Of a stretch of DNA of 26,268 bases, positions 14,788 through 22,817 are shown one piece after another. The stretch's first letter is position 1; each line of letters starts with the position of its first letter. The position numbers and the translations under genes were made by a program. The notes under the pieces are model-generated. The model was given only the letters and a program-made list of their open reading frames with translations. It made no database searches and was not told where the DNA came from. Source of the DNA: a virus; IMG/VR virus record IMGVR_UViG_3300030943_000151, positions 1 through 26,268 of that record. One strand, written 5' to 3'.

Positions 14788-16317
14788 CTATTTTCCGTCA
14801 TCGACTATTAGCGCACCAGCGGTCATACCTATTATTCCGAGACTTACAGACGTAGATAAAGCTTGCTCTGTTACCATGTATGGGTCAATAATTCCCATAT
14901 CCAAAAGGTTTACACTCTGTCCGTCACGGACGTTTACGCCTTGCCATGGGTCATCTGTCAGTTGTTTCCTCGCTGTATCGGGGTCAATACTGCTATTACT
15001 CATAAGTTGTTCAAATGGTTGCTTGAGTGCTTTTGATAGTACTTCAGCTCCGTCAGTCTTTCCCTGAACAGGTGCGCGGTAGAGAGCAGTTGCTCCTCCA
15101 GGTAGTATGCCACTATCTAAGGCTGCTCGGACGGCTGCGACTGCATCATCTACTCTATACTTACGTTCTTCAATTTCAGTTTCACTTCGTCCACCAACAC
15201 GGATAGTTGCAACTTGACCGGCAAGTGCAGCAATGCGTATATTTAAGTGTTCCTCGTCTGCACCCTCTGCGGTCTTTAGCATGTCGCGGAGTAAGTTCAG
15301 TCTACCCTCTAAATCGCCACCAAGCCCGATCATGGTAGTCTTAACTGTATTCGCTATGACACGTTCGACTTTGCCAACATGTGTAATCTTTGCACTGGCC
15401 AGTGATATTGTACTGTCAGACAAAACAGTTGCGCCTGTCGCAGCTGCAATATCTTCAAGTATGTGTTCTTGTCGTTTCTCGAACCATGGAGCTACTACAG
15501 CTAAAGTCTTGAACTTACCATGTGCGCTATTCAAAACAAAGTTAGCCAGCGCATCTTCACCAAAGCCTTTCGCGAATATAACGGCCTGTGAGTACTGCGC
15601 TTCTGCAACTTGCTCCAAGAGGGGTACAATCTCCATAAATGTGGTTATATCTTTGTTTACCACGATCACCGCAGCATTCTCATATTGTGCGACACCGCTT
15701 TTTTCATCTGTAGCCATACGTGGACTTGCATAGCCAGAGGTTACATGAGTACCTTTTCCAACTTCTGCCTCTGTTTCGAGCTTACTAGAGTATTCAACTG
15801 TAATCGTACCAGCTTTACCAACAGCAAAGACAGTCTCAGCAATCAAACGACCAAGCGTTTCATCGGCTGCACTCAGTGTTGCAATCTTCGTCAATGTCTC
15901 AACATCGTTTGCTTCTACCCGTAAGTCTTTCAGGTAATCAATTACGCCACCAAGTGCATCTTCAACTTCACGAGCGAGTTGCATCGGGTTACTACCAGTA
16001 TCAATGAGCTTCTTGGCTTCGTTCATGAGATGGTAGGTTAGGACTGTGACGGTAGTCGTGCCGTCACCAACATCATTATTCATTTTATTAGCCGCTTCTT
16101 TAATAAGGTCAGCACCCGGGCGTATGTGCTCATCGCGAAGATTAACGGCTTTTGCGACAGTCACGCCGTCATGGGTGACGGTTGGTGGTTGTCCTTTGGG
16201 TGCTATAACAACATTCCGACCCTTTGGCCCCATCGTAGTTTTCACTGCGTTATATAAGGCTTCCGCACCTTTTAATAGATTAGTTCTCGCTTCATCTTCA
16301 TAGTTTACTTCGGTCAT
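14788..16317 (-). CDS. groEL: GroEL-type chaperonin (HSP60) of phage
   Basis: A group I chaperonin subunit of 509 aa, expected to form rings that fold proteins with ATP. Key features are conserved: TTMGPKGRNVVI (27-38), Asp50 in THDGV (the E. coli Asp52 position), VGDGTTT at 83-89 with catalytic Asp85, and RVDDAV near residue 390 (the Asp398 position) followed by a slightly altered ILPGGATAL. The apical domain keeps PLLEQVA and ALANFVLN, where substrate and GroES bind, but the usual PGFGDRR is PWFEKRQ. It is shorter than the usual 540 aa and lacks the Gly-Gly-Met tail. A strong GAGGAGGT precedes the ATG, which overlaps the glycosyltransferase end by 20 bases. A partner GroES homologue lies upstream. 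Capsid or tail proteins are likely clients. Confidence 0.95.
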   Translation of the reverse strand: MTEVNYEDEARTNLLKGAEALYNAVKTTMGPKGRNVVIAPKGQPPTVTHDGVTVAKAVNLRDEHIRPGADLIKEAANKMNNDVGDGTTTVTVLTYHLMNEAKKLIDTGSNPMQLAREVEDALGGVIDYLKDLRVEANDVETLTKIATLSAADETLGRLIAETVFAVGKAGTITVEYSSKLETEAEVGKGTHVTSGYASPRMATDEKSGVAQYENAAVIVVNKDITTFMEIVPLLEQVAEAQYSQAVIFAKGFGEDALANFVLNSAHGKFKTLAVVAPWFEKRQEHILEDIAAATGATVLSDSTISLASAKITHVGKVERVIANTVKTTMIGLGGDLEGRLNLLRDMLKTAEGADEEHLNIRIAALAGQVATIRVGGRSETEIEERKYRVDDAVAAVRAALDSGILPGGATALYRAPVQGKTDGAEVLSKALKQPFEQLMSNSSIDPDTARKQLTDDPWQGVNVRDGQSVNLLDMGIIDPYMVTEQALSTSVSLGIIGMTAGALIVDDGK

Positions 16318-17392
16318 TGCATACCTCCTCGAACATAGTTTTATATTTCATCCAGTTATCTTCAAGTCGCCAGTTAGTCTCTAGCTCTTTTTGAGCAGCA
16401 GCGACTAGTTTCTTGCGCTTCTCGGCATCGGTTACAAGCGTTTCTAAAGCCCCATACCACGCATCAGTTGTGTTCTCAACAGTTACGCCAGTACTTGGTT
16501 TAACACTCTTGTATGGGCCTACATTCGAGCCAAGGAAGGCTGCACCCATTCGTGTATACTCTTGCCACTTAATGTTAGACTTACCGTCTGCAAAGACTGT
16601 CTGTCGAAGTGGTGCAATGCCAATATCAAACTGCATAGTCGGGAATAGATCGGTGACGAACTTACGACCATAGATTACATCCTTCAGGTTATACCTTGCC
16701 TTTGGTAAATAGTGAGTAACTGGTACTCCATAACTAACAAAGTGGACATTCTTATGATCGTGCATCACTCGTTGCAAGGCTGGGAGTATGCCTGTTTCCT
16801 CAAAGTCTATCCAGTGAGCAGAGCCGCCAAAGTAACCTATAACTAGCTTGTCTCCGTTATCAGGCTTTGGGCTTTGGTAACTGTCGGCTATATAGTTAGG
16901 GATTACATAAATAGTTGCACCACACTCTGTACGCTTTCGGAATACATCGGCTAGGTTCTCGGTTGTAGTACAGATATATGGAGAAGTCCGGTTTATTATC
17001 TGCATAATGTGAGCATGATCGGCAGTCATGTTTGCCCAAAACGGGTTCTCTTTGTCGATAGCAAAGGTATTATCGTCATCATCGAGTATAAACTTCGTAC
17101 CATACCGCGCGTTAACAGCGGTCATAAGTGCATCCGCTCCGGCATCGGCGTGATAAGACGCAAAGACAATATCATACGAGCCTAAATGTCTACCGGCTGC
17201 TTCGACTTCTTCATTCGTAAACTCGGCAAACTCTTTGAACTTGTCGATGTCTTTTATAAAGGTTCTCTGGTAGTCAATCGTCCAGTCTACATGCTTGCGT
17301 AATTCTTCAAGTGGTCGCCAGATACGCCATATTTGTACGGCACTTTCTTTCTTTTCGTCAAATCCTACATTCGTTATTGCAAGTATACGCAT
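16298..17392 (-). CDS. Glycosyltransferase, GT-B type
   Basis: A 364-aa enzyme with a two-Rossmann-domain layout. The N-terminal domain begins MRILAITNVG and has a KFILDDDDNTF segment near residue 100. The C-terminal domain begins KLVIGYFGGSAHW, a typical donor-side strand and turn, and contains a QFDIGIAPL segment followed by SNIKWQEYTRMGAAFLGSNVGPY, the nucleotide-sugar-binding region of family 4/1-like enzymes. Phage versions modify DNA, virion proteins or host surface sugars; the substrate here is unknown. It has a very strong ribosome binding site (GAGGAGGTG), shares one base with the groES-like stop (TAATG), and overlaps groEL-like by 20 bases, so it is co-translated with both chaperonin genes. 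That placement may mean that a virion protein is both folded and glycosylated. Confidence 0.8.
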   Translation of the reverse strand: MRILAITNVGFDEKKESAVQIWRIWRPLEELRKHVDWTIDYQRTFIKDIDKFKEFAEFTNEEVEAAGRHLGSYDIVFASYHADAGADALMTAVNARYGTKFILDDDDNTFAIDKENPFWANMTADHAHIMQIINRTSPYICTTTENLADVFRKRTECGATIYVIPNYIADSYQSPKPDNGDKLVIGYFGGSAHWIDFEETGILPALQRVMHDHKNVHFVSYGVPVTHYLPKARYNLKDVIYGRKFVTDLFPTMQFDIGIAPLRQTVFADGKSNIKWQEYTRMGAAFLGSNVGPYKSVKPSTGVTVENTTDAWYGALETLVTDAEKRKKLVAAAQKELETNWRLEDNWMKYKTMFEEVCNDRSKL

Positions 17393-17661
17393 TACACCTC
17401 CTCGATGATGCCTAAGATATCTTCCTCATGTATCAGAATGTAATCTGTTTCGTTCAGCTTGAATTCGGTAGATGCGTAGGGCTTATAAACGATAACGTCA
17501 CCTGTTTTAATCCAGTCAATCTCATGCCCCACTGCAAGTACATCAGCAGCGAGAGGCTTTTCAGCGGTATTCTCAGCGACTAAAAAGCCACTCTGTGTAG
17601 TTGTTTCTTTTTGTTTCTCAACAGCGAATACTTGTTTGCCAGCAGGTTTAATGGTTTGCAT
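17392..17661 (-). CDS. groES: GroES-type co-chaperonin
   Basis: An 89-aa protein with the GroES fold pattern: a short first strand (IKPAGKQVFAVEKQKE, where the usual sequence is IRPLxDRV), a mobile-loop region around QSGFLVAEN (residues 23-31, where bacterial GroES has GGIVL), then AADVLAVGHE (usual GEVLAVGNG), GDVIVYKPYASTEFKLNETDYILIHEEDILGIIEE at the end matching the family's GDxVxF ... YLIxxExDILAxxE. It should cap the GroEL-like ring encoded two genes downstream. A GAGGT site precedes the ATG. The mobile loop differs from the host type, which may make the pair specific for each other. Confidence 0.88.
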   Translation of the reverse strand: MQTIKPAGKQVFAVEKQKETTTQSGFLVAENTAEKPLAADVLAVGHEIDWIKTGDVIVYKPYASTEFKLNETDYILIHEEDILGIIEEV

Positions 17662-17662
17662 C

Positions 17663-17911
17663 TTATACCTCGATTTTCTCTTGCTTTAGATAGCTTTTAA
17701 TCTGATTGACTAGTTTTAGCTCTACCTTTTCATCATAGTGATAGGCGGCACTCACAAGCTGTTCACGTAACCTACGGAGCTTGCGGTCTTTCATCTGTTT
17801 TACAATGCTTTTCTTGACCTCATCCGCACGCTTACGCGCCCCTTTAGTTTTAAGAGGATTGTTGATGATAGCATTAAGCCGTTTAATGTCGGCTAGTCTA
17901 CCTATATCCAT
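17663..17911 (-). CDS. Hypothetical basic helical protein, 82 aa
   Basis: I do not recognise this protein. It is lysine/arginine-rich and predicted helical throughout (for example KGARKRADEVKKSIVKQMKD, then a second basic helix and an amphipathic C-terminal helix). There is no membrane segment or cysteine. The ATG directly follows the TAA of the 77-aa gene (TAAATG) and lacks a ribosome binding site, so it depends on coupled translation. It lies one base before the groES-like gene. A nucleic-acid-binding or structural accessory role is possible but unproven. Confidence 0.6.
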   Translation of the reverse strand: MDIGRLADIKRLNAIINNPLKTKGARKRADEVKKSIVKQMKDRKLRRLREQLVSAAYHYDEKVELKLVNQIKSYLKQEKIEV

Positions 17912-18145
17912 TTAGTTTGTCGTGAACTTAGTCTTGTATATTTTAGAACTACTGAGCGTGACTTCGGGGCCAGCCTCTTGTTGGTCGATAAGGTCGCCGA
18001 TGCCCTCAATAGTTGTTAGATCGGATAGGTTTAGCACATCTAGCACATCCTCGACTGGTAGATGATAGATACGTGCTAAGTCTTGTATTGAACCCTCACC
18101 CCTTTGGTAGTGGTTCTTCAGTTTGCCTTTTAGTTCTTCGTCCAT
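17912..18145 (-). CDS. Small protein with a helix-turn-helix-like segment, 77 aa
   Basis: The N-terminal half (residues about 10-42, GSIQDLARIYHLPVEDVLDV) has the spacing of a helix-turn-helix of the kind found in resolvases and small phage regulators. The C-terminal half is acidic, then Ser/Thr/Lys-rich. AGAGG precedes the ATG. It is the first gene of the block leading into the groES-like, glycosyltransferase and groEL-like genes. It could be a DNA-binding regulator or a small head-completion protein; sequence alone does not decide. Confidence 0.55.
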   Translation of the reverse strand: MDEELKGKLKNHYQRGEGSIQDLARIYHLPVEDVLDVLNLSDLTTIEGIGDLIDQQEAGPEVTLSSSKIYKTKFTTN

Positions 18146-18166
18146 TGTAAATGCCTCTCTTTAGAT

Positions 18167-18448
18167 TTAGTTACAGACAACACCGACAGTTGGTACGGTT
18201 GTACCTGCTAAGGCGATGTATAGTCCTGTTGAAAATGCTGCGCCGTTTCCTGCGCCATCAGTCAGGTCAAAGCTACCTTGTGCAAGGCCATCACCCTGAA
18301 ACAAGATTGAGCCTGATGCTGCACTTGGATTGTCATAGATAGTAATAGAACTTGCGCCCGTACCAACTTTGGTAACGTTCACTTTAAACAAATACCCTGA
18401 TGTAGTGCTTGCTGATACATTCGCGGTTGCTACTTTATGTCGTGCCAT
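18167..18448 (-). CDS. Small beta-rich protein beside the capsid gene, possible decoration protein
   Basis: A 93-aa Gly/Ala/Ser/Thr-rich protein with alternating hydrophobic residues that predict a beta sandwich (for example GYLFKVNVTKVG, SSITIYDNPSAASGSILF and GLYIALAGTTVPTVGVVCN). There is no signal peptide. It lies directly after the major capsid gene, separated by a strong hairpin, and has a clear AAAGGA site. Proteins of this size, composition and position often decorate or cement the capsid, but I recognise no specific family. Confidence 0.5.
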   Translation of the reverse strand: MARHKVATANVSASTTSGYLFKVNVTKVGTGASSITIYDNPSAASGSILFQGDGLAQGSFDLTDGAGNGAAFSTGLYIALAGTTVPTVGVVCN

Positions 18449-18474
18449 GATAATTCCTTTATTTCTTAGTGAGG

Positions 18475-18526
18475 AGTACCCCCGTAGCGTTCAGCCGACT
18501 ATCGGTACGCTATCAGTGGGGGTACT
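18475..18526 (-). other. Long nested hairpin after the capsid gene
   Basis: A 9-bp perfect outer stem (18475-18483 with 18518-18526, AGTACCCCC against GGGGGTACT), an inner 6-bp stem (TAGCGT/ACGCTA) and a small 4-bp apical hairpin, within the gap between the capsid gene and the 93-aa gene. No T run follows on the minus strand, so it looks more like an mRNA stabiliser or processing site than a simple terminator. Confidence 0.6.
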
Positions 18527-18540
18527 TACCCCTTTAATGT

Positions 18541-19461
18541 TTAGGCTGTAATACCAGTCTTAACAACTACGAGCCAGTTGGCGTTCAAAGTCTTAGCGAC
18601 ATAGGACGTAGCCCATGAAACTATACTGAAACGACCTGCTGGGTTGCCACTGTCAATCTTGGTGTGAGGGATGATGTACAGCTGTGCAGTATCGCCTTCA
18701 AGGTCAATCGAGCCAAAGGCTTGGTCGCCGTGAATAAAGTTACTGTAGACAGTCGTTGCACCACCGGCTTCACTCTTAGGAGCAGCACTTTCGAGAAGGC
18801 GTACACCTGAGATTTTGCCTAGCTCACCACGGTAGATCATGCTGCCGTTTTGGTAGCTGTCTACGTTGATGAACGTGCTATCTTGCTGCAAGTCGTAGCT
18901 AGTATCAGGAGAGAGTTTACCCATCCATGGAGCTGCATTGCTAGTAAGACGGCGAGCTTTGTTGCGCTTCAAAGTACGAACAGCAAGCTGAAGGTCTTTG
19001 ACTTTTAGAACATCCGATGCACTTAGAGCAGACAGAGCGGTTTTAGCGTTCTGGAACTGAACAGTTGCGCCAGTGAATAGTTCGTTGCGAACGAGAACGT
19101 CAAGCGTTTCGCGCATGTTCTGACCGACAACTTCGATTTTCTCGGCGTTGGCAGCGTCGATACCGTTTAAGGTAAGGAAGCGTGAAATCTTAACAGTCGT
19201 ACCATACTCAGCGAGCTGGGCAGATACGTTTGCAGCCGTCAGGTCTACTTCAGTTGGGTTTACACCCTGTGTGAGAGCAGCAGTTACGGTTGCGAGTGGG
19301 GTGTGTCGAGTAAACTTGACTACATCACCACCATTCTTTGGCTGAGTTCGCATTTGTGCGCCCTGCTCAAAGACACTTTCATATTCGGCACGAGATAGGA
19401 ACTTCTTCTCGTATGCGGTCTGAGCTTCTTGGGTCAGGCCAGTTGTTATTTGGACAGTCAT
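18541..19461 (-). CDS. Major capsid protein, N4-gp56 family
   Basis: A 306-aa shell protein. The family pattern is clear: an N-terminal region with EKKFLSRAEYESVFEQGA and GGDVVKFTRHTPL, then LTAANVSAQLAEYGTTVKISRFL (about residues 72-94), a helix with RETLDVLVRNELFTGATVQF (about 117-136), and a C-terminal part with GDTAQLYIIPHTKIDSGNPAGRFSIVSW and a conserved final strand. This type is the capsid protein of N4-like and many other short- and long-tailed phages. It has a good AAGGA site. It lies directly downstream of the scaffold gene, and the transcript is bracketed by strong hairpins, fitting high expression. Confidence 0.9.
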   Translation of the reverse strand: MTVQITTGLTQEAQTAYEKKFLSRAEYESVFEQGAQMRTQPKNGGDVVKFTRHTPLATVTAALTQGVNPTEVDLTAANVSAQLAEYGTTVKISRFLTLNGIDAANAEKIEVVGQNMRETLDVLVRNELFTGATVQFQNAKTALSALSASDVLKVKDLQLAVRTLKRNKARRLTSNAAPWMGKLSPDTSYDLQQDSTFINVDSYQNGSMIYRGELGKISGVRLLESAAPKSEAGGATTVYSNFIHGDQAFGSIDLEGDTAQLYIIPHTKIDSGNPAGRFSIVSWATSYVAKTLNANWLVVVKTGITA

Positions 19462-19485
19462 CGTATTTTCCTTGTTTTTATGTCA

Positions 19486-20367
19486 CTACCAGACAACTTC
19501 AAGCCCCTTGGCTTTGATATATTCATTAGCTGACATAGCTTTTTCGCTAGATGGGCTTTGTTTGACTGGTGCGCTACTCGGTGTATCTGATTGGGATAGC
19601 ATCTTCTCAGTTGCACGTTGCCCTTTTATTTGAGCTTTTACGGCAGCTTTGTTGTAGGCATTAGCGACGGTTTTTGCTAGTTGGTACGGTGATGTATACG
19701 TGTCTACAAGAGTTTGTGTTTCGGGATTGATGCCGTTAGTTATCAGGGTATTAGCGGTGTAGACTTTGCCATCAGTGAACCTATATAAGAGGTTATCCCC
19801 TAATAGTTGGTTGTAATCGGCGGCTAGTTCAGCGTTGTACTCTGGGCTGGTTTCATTGAAAAGTGGGAACTCCTCAATAATACTTTTGGCTTCGTTCGAG
19901 ATAGTCTGCTGCTTTACTTGGGTTTGTAATGATTGCTGTTGCTGTTCAATCCTCTGTTGTTCAGCTTGGTTCGCATTAAAACGAGCAATGCGTTCGACCT
20001 CTTGTGTCGTGTAGTACTCACCAGTTTCAGGGTTCACCTGGTCTAGTAATTCCTGCTCCTGCGCGACTTGGGCCTTACGCGCATCTAGCCGTTCAAGCTG
20101 TTCGCGCAACTCTTTGTTTTCGTTGGCGAGCTGTTGAAAACGGTTTTGACTTTTAGGTGCTAGTTCGGGTACTTCCTGTTGATCGTTGGGCTTCGGTTCG
20201 TCTGCAACTGGTGCATCTGTTTCCACCTCATCTTGGAAGTCATTAGGGTTTAGCTCTGGGCCTTCCGTTACGATCTCAAGTTCTTTTGTTTCCTCTGTTG
20301 CTGGGGCAGGGGTAGTAGTTACTTGCTCTACTGCTTCGTTTACAGCTGTGCCTTCCTCGTTTGGCAT
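19486..20367 (-). CDS. Capsid scaffolding protein
   Basis: A 293-aa, highly charged, Glu/Gln-rich protein typical of phage scaffolds, which guide capsid assembly and then leave. Residues 1-70 are acidic, Pro/Thr-rich and likely disordered. Residues about 75-150 are predicted coiled coil (NENKELREQLERLDARKAQV onward). The second half is helical, and the C-terminus is short and amphipathic (SANEYIKAKGLEVVW), as expected for the capsid-binding end. It lies immediately upstream of the major capsid gene (24-base gap) and has a strong AAGGAG site. The assignment is by composition and position. Confidence 0.82.
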   Translation of the reverse strand: MPNEEGTAVNEAVEQVTTTPAPATEETKELEIVTEGPELNPNDFQDEVETDAPVADEPKPNDQQEVPELAPKSQNRFQQLANENKELREQLERLDARKAQVAQEQELLDQVNPETGEYYTTQEVERIARFNANQAEQQRIEQQQQSLQTQVKQQTISNEAKSIIEEFPLFNETSPEYNAELAADYNQLLGDNLLYRFTDGKVYTANTLITNGINPETQTLVDTYTSPYQLAKTVANAYNKAAVKAQIKGQRATEKMLSQSDTPSSAPVKQSPSSEKAMSANEYIKAKGLEVVW

Positions 20368-20422
20368 GTTTCTCCTTGTTTACGACTTATACGCTGTCGG
20401 GGCGAGAGCATGAGATGCGCTC

Positions 20423-20459
20423 TGTGGTGGCTACTGTCGAGGCGTTGGTAGCCACCACA
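20423..20459 (-). other. Perfect 12-bp hairpin upstream of the scaffold gene
   Basis: TGTGGTGGCTAC (20448-20459 on the minus strand) pairs perfectly with 20423-20434 around a 13-base loop, just 8 bases after the stop of the 100-aa gene and about 55 bases before the scaffold ATG. There is no T run. It probably separates or protects the scaffold-capsid part of the transcript; partial termination is possible. Confidence 0.6.
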
Positions 20460-20467
20460 CAAAGCAT

Positions 20468-20770
20468 CTACTTAATGTGTTCTGCTATCAGGGCTTCGAG
20501 CCAACCTTTCACCGTGTTTAACTCACTCACTAATCGAGCATTCGCATCTACTGTCACCATAAACTTTTGCGTGTCTTTTCTATCTTCAGGGGCTATTGCT
20601 GATATAGAATTGAAGTGGTCAATCTGTAGTGATAGGTAGTCAATCGCTTGTAACATGATTGGGTGGTCTACTTGAACGGCGTTCTTCTCGACTTCAGTAG
20701 CAGTCTGCTGTTCGGCTGGTGCTTCGAGTAGGTACTCAGTACTTATTGGGTAGAGGTTGTCATCCTGCAT
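20468..20770 (-). CDS. Hypothetical acidic helical protein, 100 aa
   Basis: An unrecognised protein, acidic in the first 35 residues and helical after that (LLEAP..., then HPIMLQAIDYLSLQIDHFNS, ending VSELNTVKGWLEALIAEHIK). There are no cysteines and no membrane segment. The start overlaps the portal gene end by 11 bases and has a good AGGAG inside the portal gene, so the two are coupled. Small genes between portal and scaffold are common in phages and are often accessory head proteins. Confidence 0.6.
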   Translation of the reverse strand: MQDDNLYPISTEYLLEAPAEQQTATEVEKNAVQVDHPIMLQAIDYLSLQIDHFNSISAIAPEDRKDTQKFMVTVDANARLVSELNTVKGWLEALIAEHIK

Positions 20771-22745
20771 ATGCGGCTCCTATTCGTGCGAGTACTTCAT
20801 CTTCGTGCATGCCTTGGTTAAGGTCGTCTATAGCCTGAGCAATGACGTTATCATTCATACCGAGGGCTTTTAGTTGGTCGATAATCTGGTAATCTTCTTC
20901 GCTTAACTCGCCTTGCTCTTGTGGCTGCATTTCCTCTGACTGCATAGGCATTTGTTGTGGCATACCTTGGGGCATTTGTGGGGATTGTGGCTGCATTTGG
21001 GGCTGCTGGGCTGTCTGTGTTTGTACTGCTTGAGCCTGAGCCGTTTGCGCGTCTATTTGCTGTTGTTGCATAGCCTGAGCCTGTTGCTGTTGAGCTAAGA
21101 ACTCTTTGACATCTATGGTTAGTTCTTCAGGGTCTTGGACTGATGAAGCGGTGACCATAGCATTCCATACGCCGATAATCTTTTCCTGTGGTATGACACT
21201 TTGTAGGACTTGGCTACTACCGTATATTGTGAGTAGGCCATTGAGCGCATCGAGTTGCATTGCATCGTCATTCTTCTTACTAGTCGAAGCATCTACACTG
21301 AAGTGAAGTGCCGCAGTTGCGGTATCAAAGTCAATCATTATCTTGTCATCGTCTGACAGAAGATTAATGTCGAACTTACCCTCATCGGCTAGTTTACGGA
21401 GCTTATTTGCAGTGTCATCATCGAGCTGTACTTCTTCGACACCATGCTTCTTTGCAAAGTAGATGTTAATAGCCGTTTCTGACCAATCCTCAAACCATGC
21501 CTCAAACATCTTGCGAACGTAGTTATCATCAACTGAGATAGTGGCTTTCTGTTGATTTACTGCTGCTGGGGTCTTACCAAAGCCAGGGTTTCCTACTTCT
21601 GCGCTAATTGAAGTATCGGGTGAGTTCACAAGGTTTAAGAGCTGAGACTTTTGCAATCCATAGAGTGCTGGGTAGTTTGCAACAGCTGATGTATCAATCT
21701 TAAGTGTTTCGAGTGTAGCCTCTGGTGAGTACTTTGTTATAACAGCATGAGGGGCTAGCTTCACACCACTGAACTGACCGTACTTGACCATAGGTGGAGC
21801 TAACATAAGAGCGCGGTTGTACTGGTACATCTGCATACCGCTGTCGATAAGGTTCTGCAATCCACCGACTAGTTCAGGTATACCCCTACCCATTGGGTTA
21901 GAGCCGTCTATATCGCCGTAGCACCAGTCAATTGGTATCTTGCCGCGAGGGTCTACATTTGGTTCTGTTCGAACGATAGTTTCAAGGCGTGGGCTGAATG
22001 TGTAGAATACTGCATCAACACCCTCTTGAAAGCCAGTGATAAGCTCTACGCCTGAAACATCTAGGTTGCGCTCTAATTCGGTTGGAGTTTTGGCTTGTTG
22101 GTCTTTAGTACTGCCACCATCTTTGATTTCTTCAAGGGCTCTAATATCCCATGAGCTGTCATATTCTTCGCCACGTTCTTTAGCTTGTTTCTTAAGCTTT
22201 TTCTCACGATCTATAAGGGCTTCGATGTCCTCTTTCTGCCACCATGAGCGCACGAATACATAGCTTGATGCTTCACCGGACTTCTTGCCTGGTTGGATAG
22301 CTAGGTCGCCCCAATATATAACAGATAAATCAGGGCCAAAGCCTTTTGCATGTTTGACGAATGGGGTATAGGTAGCACAGACACCAAGTGTCAGGGCAGT
22401 TTCTAATACATTCCAGCACTTCTGTAGTAGGTCATACTCTAGGTTAGCGTTGGGTAAGATTTCAGTACGATATTTGAAGTCGGCAACAACCGGGAGCCAG
22501 TCCTCAACTTCACAGGTGACGACACCAGTAGGGAGCTGCTGAATAACACGCTTTGGTGTCTTACGAACAGTAGATGCAGTTGTACCATCGGTTACATTTG
22601 GATACGTTGGGTCTGTGTTCTCAGCTGGTCGGTTACGCGCAATGCGAACAAACTCAGGGAATGGGCGAGTAAGCAGCTCAGTGTGTCGCTTGGATGCCGT
22701 ATATTTTGTATAGAGGTTGTCTGGTTTTAGAAACGAGAATGCCAC
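20760..22745 (-). CDS. Portal protein
   Basis: A 661-aa protein forming the DNA-entry ring. The body (about 1-480) has a portal pattern: FPEFVRIARNR near the start, a conserved RGIPELVGGLQNLIDSGMQM segment (about residues 281-300), and long helical parts. The last 120 residues are extremely Gln/Met/Pro-rich (repeated QPQMQ and PQM units), then an acidic helical end. It lies between terminase and scaffold as expected. The only usable start is GTG at 22743-22745, which has no ribosome binding site and lies in the 3' arm of a strong hairpin; the frame upstream has no other start before a stop. Translation control at this point is therefore likely. Confidence 0.85.
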   Translation of the reverse strand: MAFSFLKPDNLYTKYTASKRHTELLTRPFPEFVRIARNRPAENTDPTYPNVTDGTTASTVRKTPKRVIQQLPTGVVTCEVEDWLPVVADFKYRTEILPNANLEYDLLQKCWNVLETALTLGVCATYTPFVKHAKGFGPDLSVIYWGDLAIQPGKKSGEASSYVFVRSWWQKEDIEALIDREKKLKKQAKERGEEYDSSWDIRALEEIKDGGSTKDQQAKTPTELERNLDVSGVELITGFQEGVDAVFYTFSPRLETIVRTEPNVDPRGKIPIDWCYGDIDGSNPMGRGIPELVGGLQNLIDSGMQMYQYNRALMLAPPMVKYGQFSGVKLAPHAVITKYSPEATLETLKIDTSAVANYPALYGLQKSQLLNLVNSPDTSISAEVGNPGFGKTPAAVNQQKATISVDDNYVRKMFEAWFEDWSETAINIYFAKKHGVEEVQLDDDTANKLRKLADEGKFDINLLSDDDKIMIDFDTATAALHFSVDASTSKKNDDAMQLDALNGLLTIYGSSQVLQSVIPQEKIIGVWNAMVTASSVQDPEELTIDVKEFLAQQQQAQAMQQQQIDAQTAQAQAVQTQTAQQPQMQPQSPQMPQGMPQQMPMQSEEMQPQEQGELSEEDYQIIDQLKALGMNDNVIAQAIDDLNQGMHEDEVLARIGAAYAG

Positions 22746-22789
22746 TGGTAGTACAGATATTTCCGCAACGGTCTGTACTATTCAGTGGC
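22741..22789 (-). promoter_or_regulatory. Hairpin leader that covers the portal start codon
   Basis: Minus-strand GCCACTG (22783-22789) pairs with CAGTGGC (22741-22747), 7 bp; and AGTACAGA (22772-22779) pairs with TCTGTACT (22750-22757), 8 bp, with a small CCG/CGG apical hairpin. The portal GTG start (22743-22745) is inside the 3' arm. It directly follows the promoter at 22803-22811. Confidence 0.65.
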
Positions 22790-22811
22790 GTTTGCTACAT
22801 ACATTATAACA
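22776..22811 (-). promoter_or_regulatory. Extended -10 promoter with repeated leader (copy 2), before portal
   Basis: TATAAT on the minus strand (22803-22808) with TGT upstream (22809-22811, TGn pattern) and a poor -35. The leader 22776-22797 is nearly the same as 8022-8042 upstream of the tail genes, and both continue into strong hairpins. It should provide transcript for portal, scaffold and capsid. Confidence 0.62.
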
Positions 22812-22817
22812 CAACTG

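Noticed and set aside
15233-15733. A 166-aa plus-strand frame opposite the groEL-like gene
   Set aside because: It is antisense to a strongly conserved gene, is Cys/Ser-rich in the way antisense frames often are, and has no promoter or ribosome binding site.
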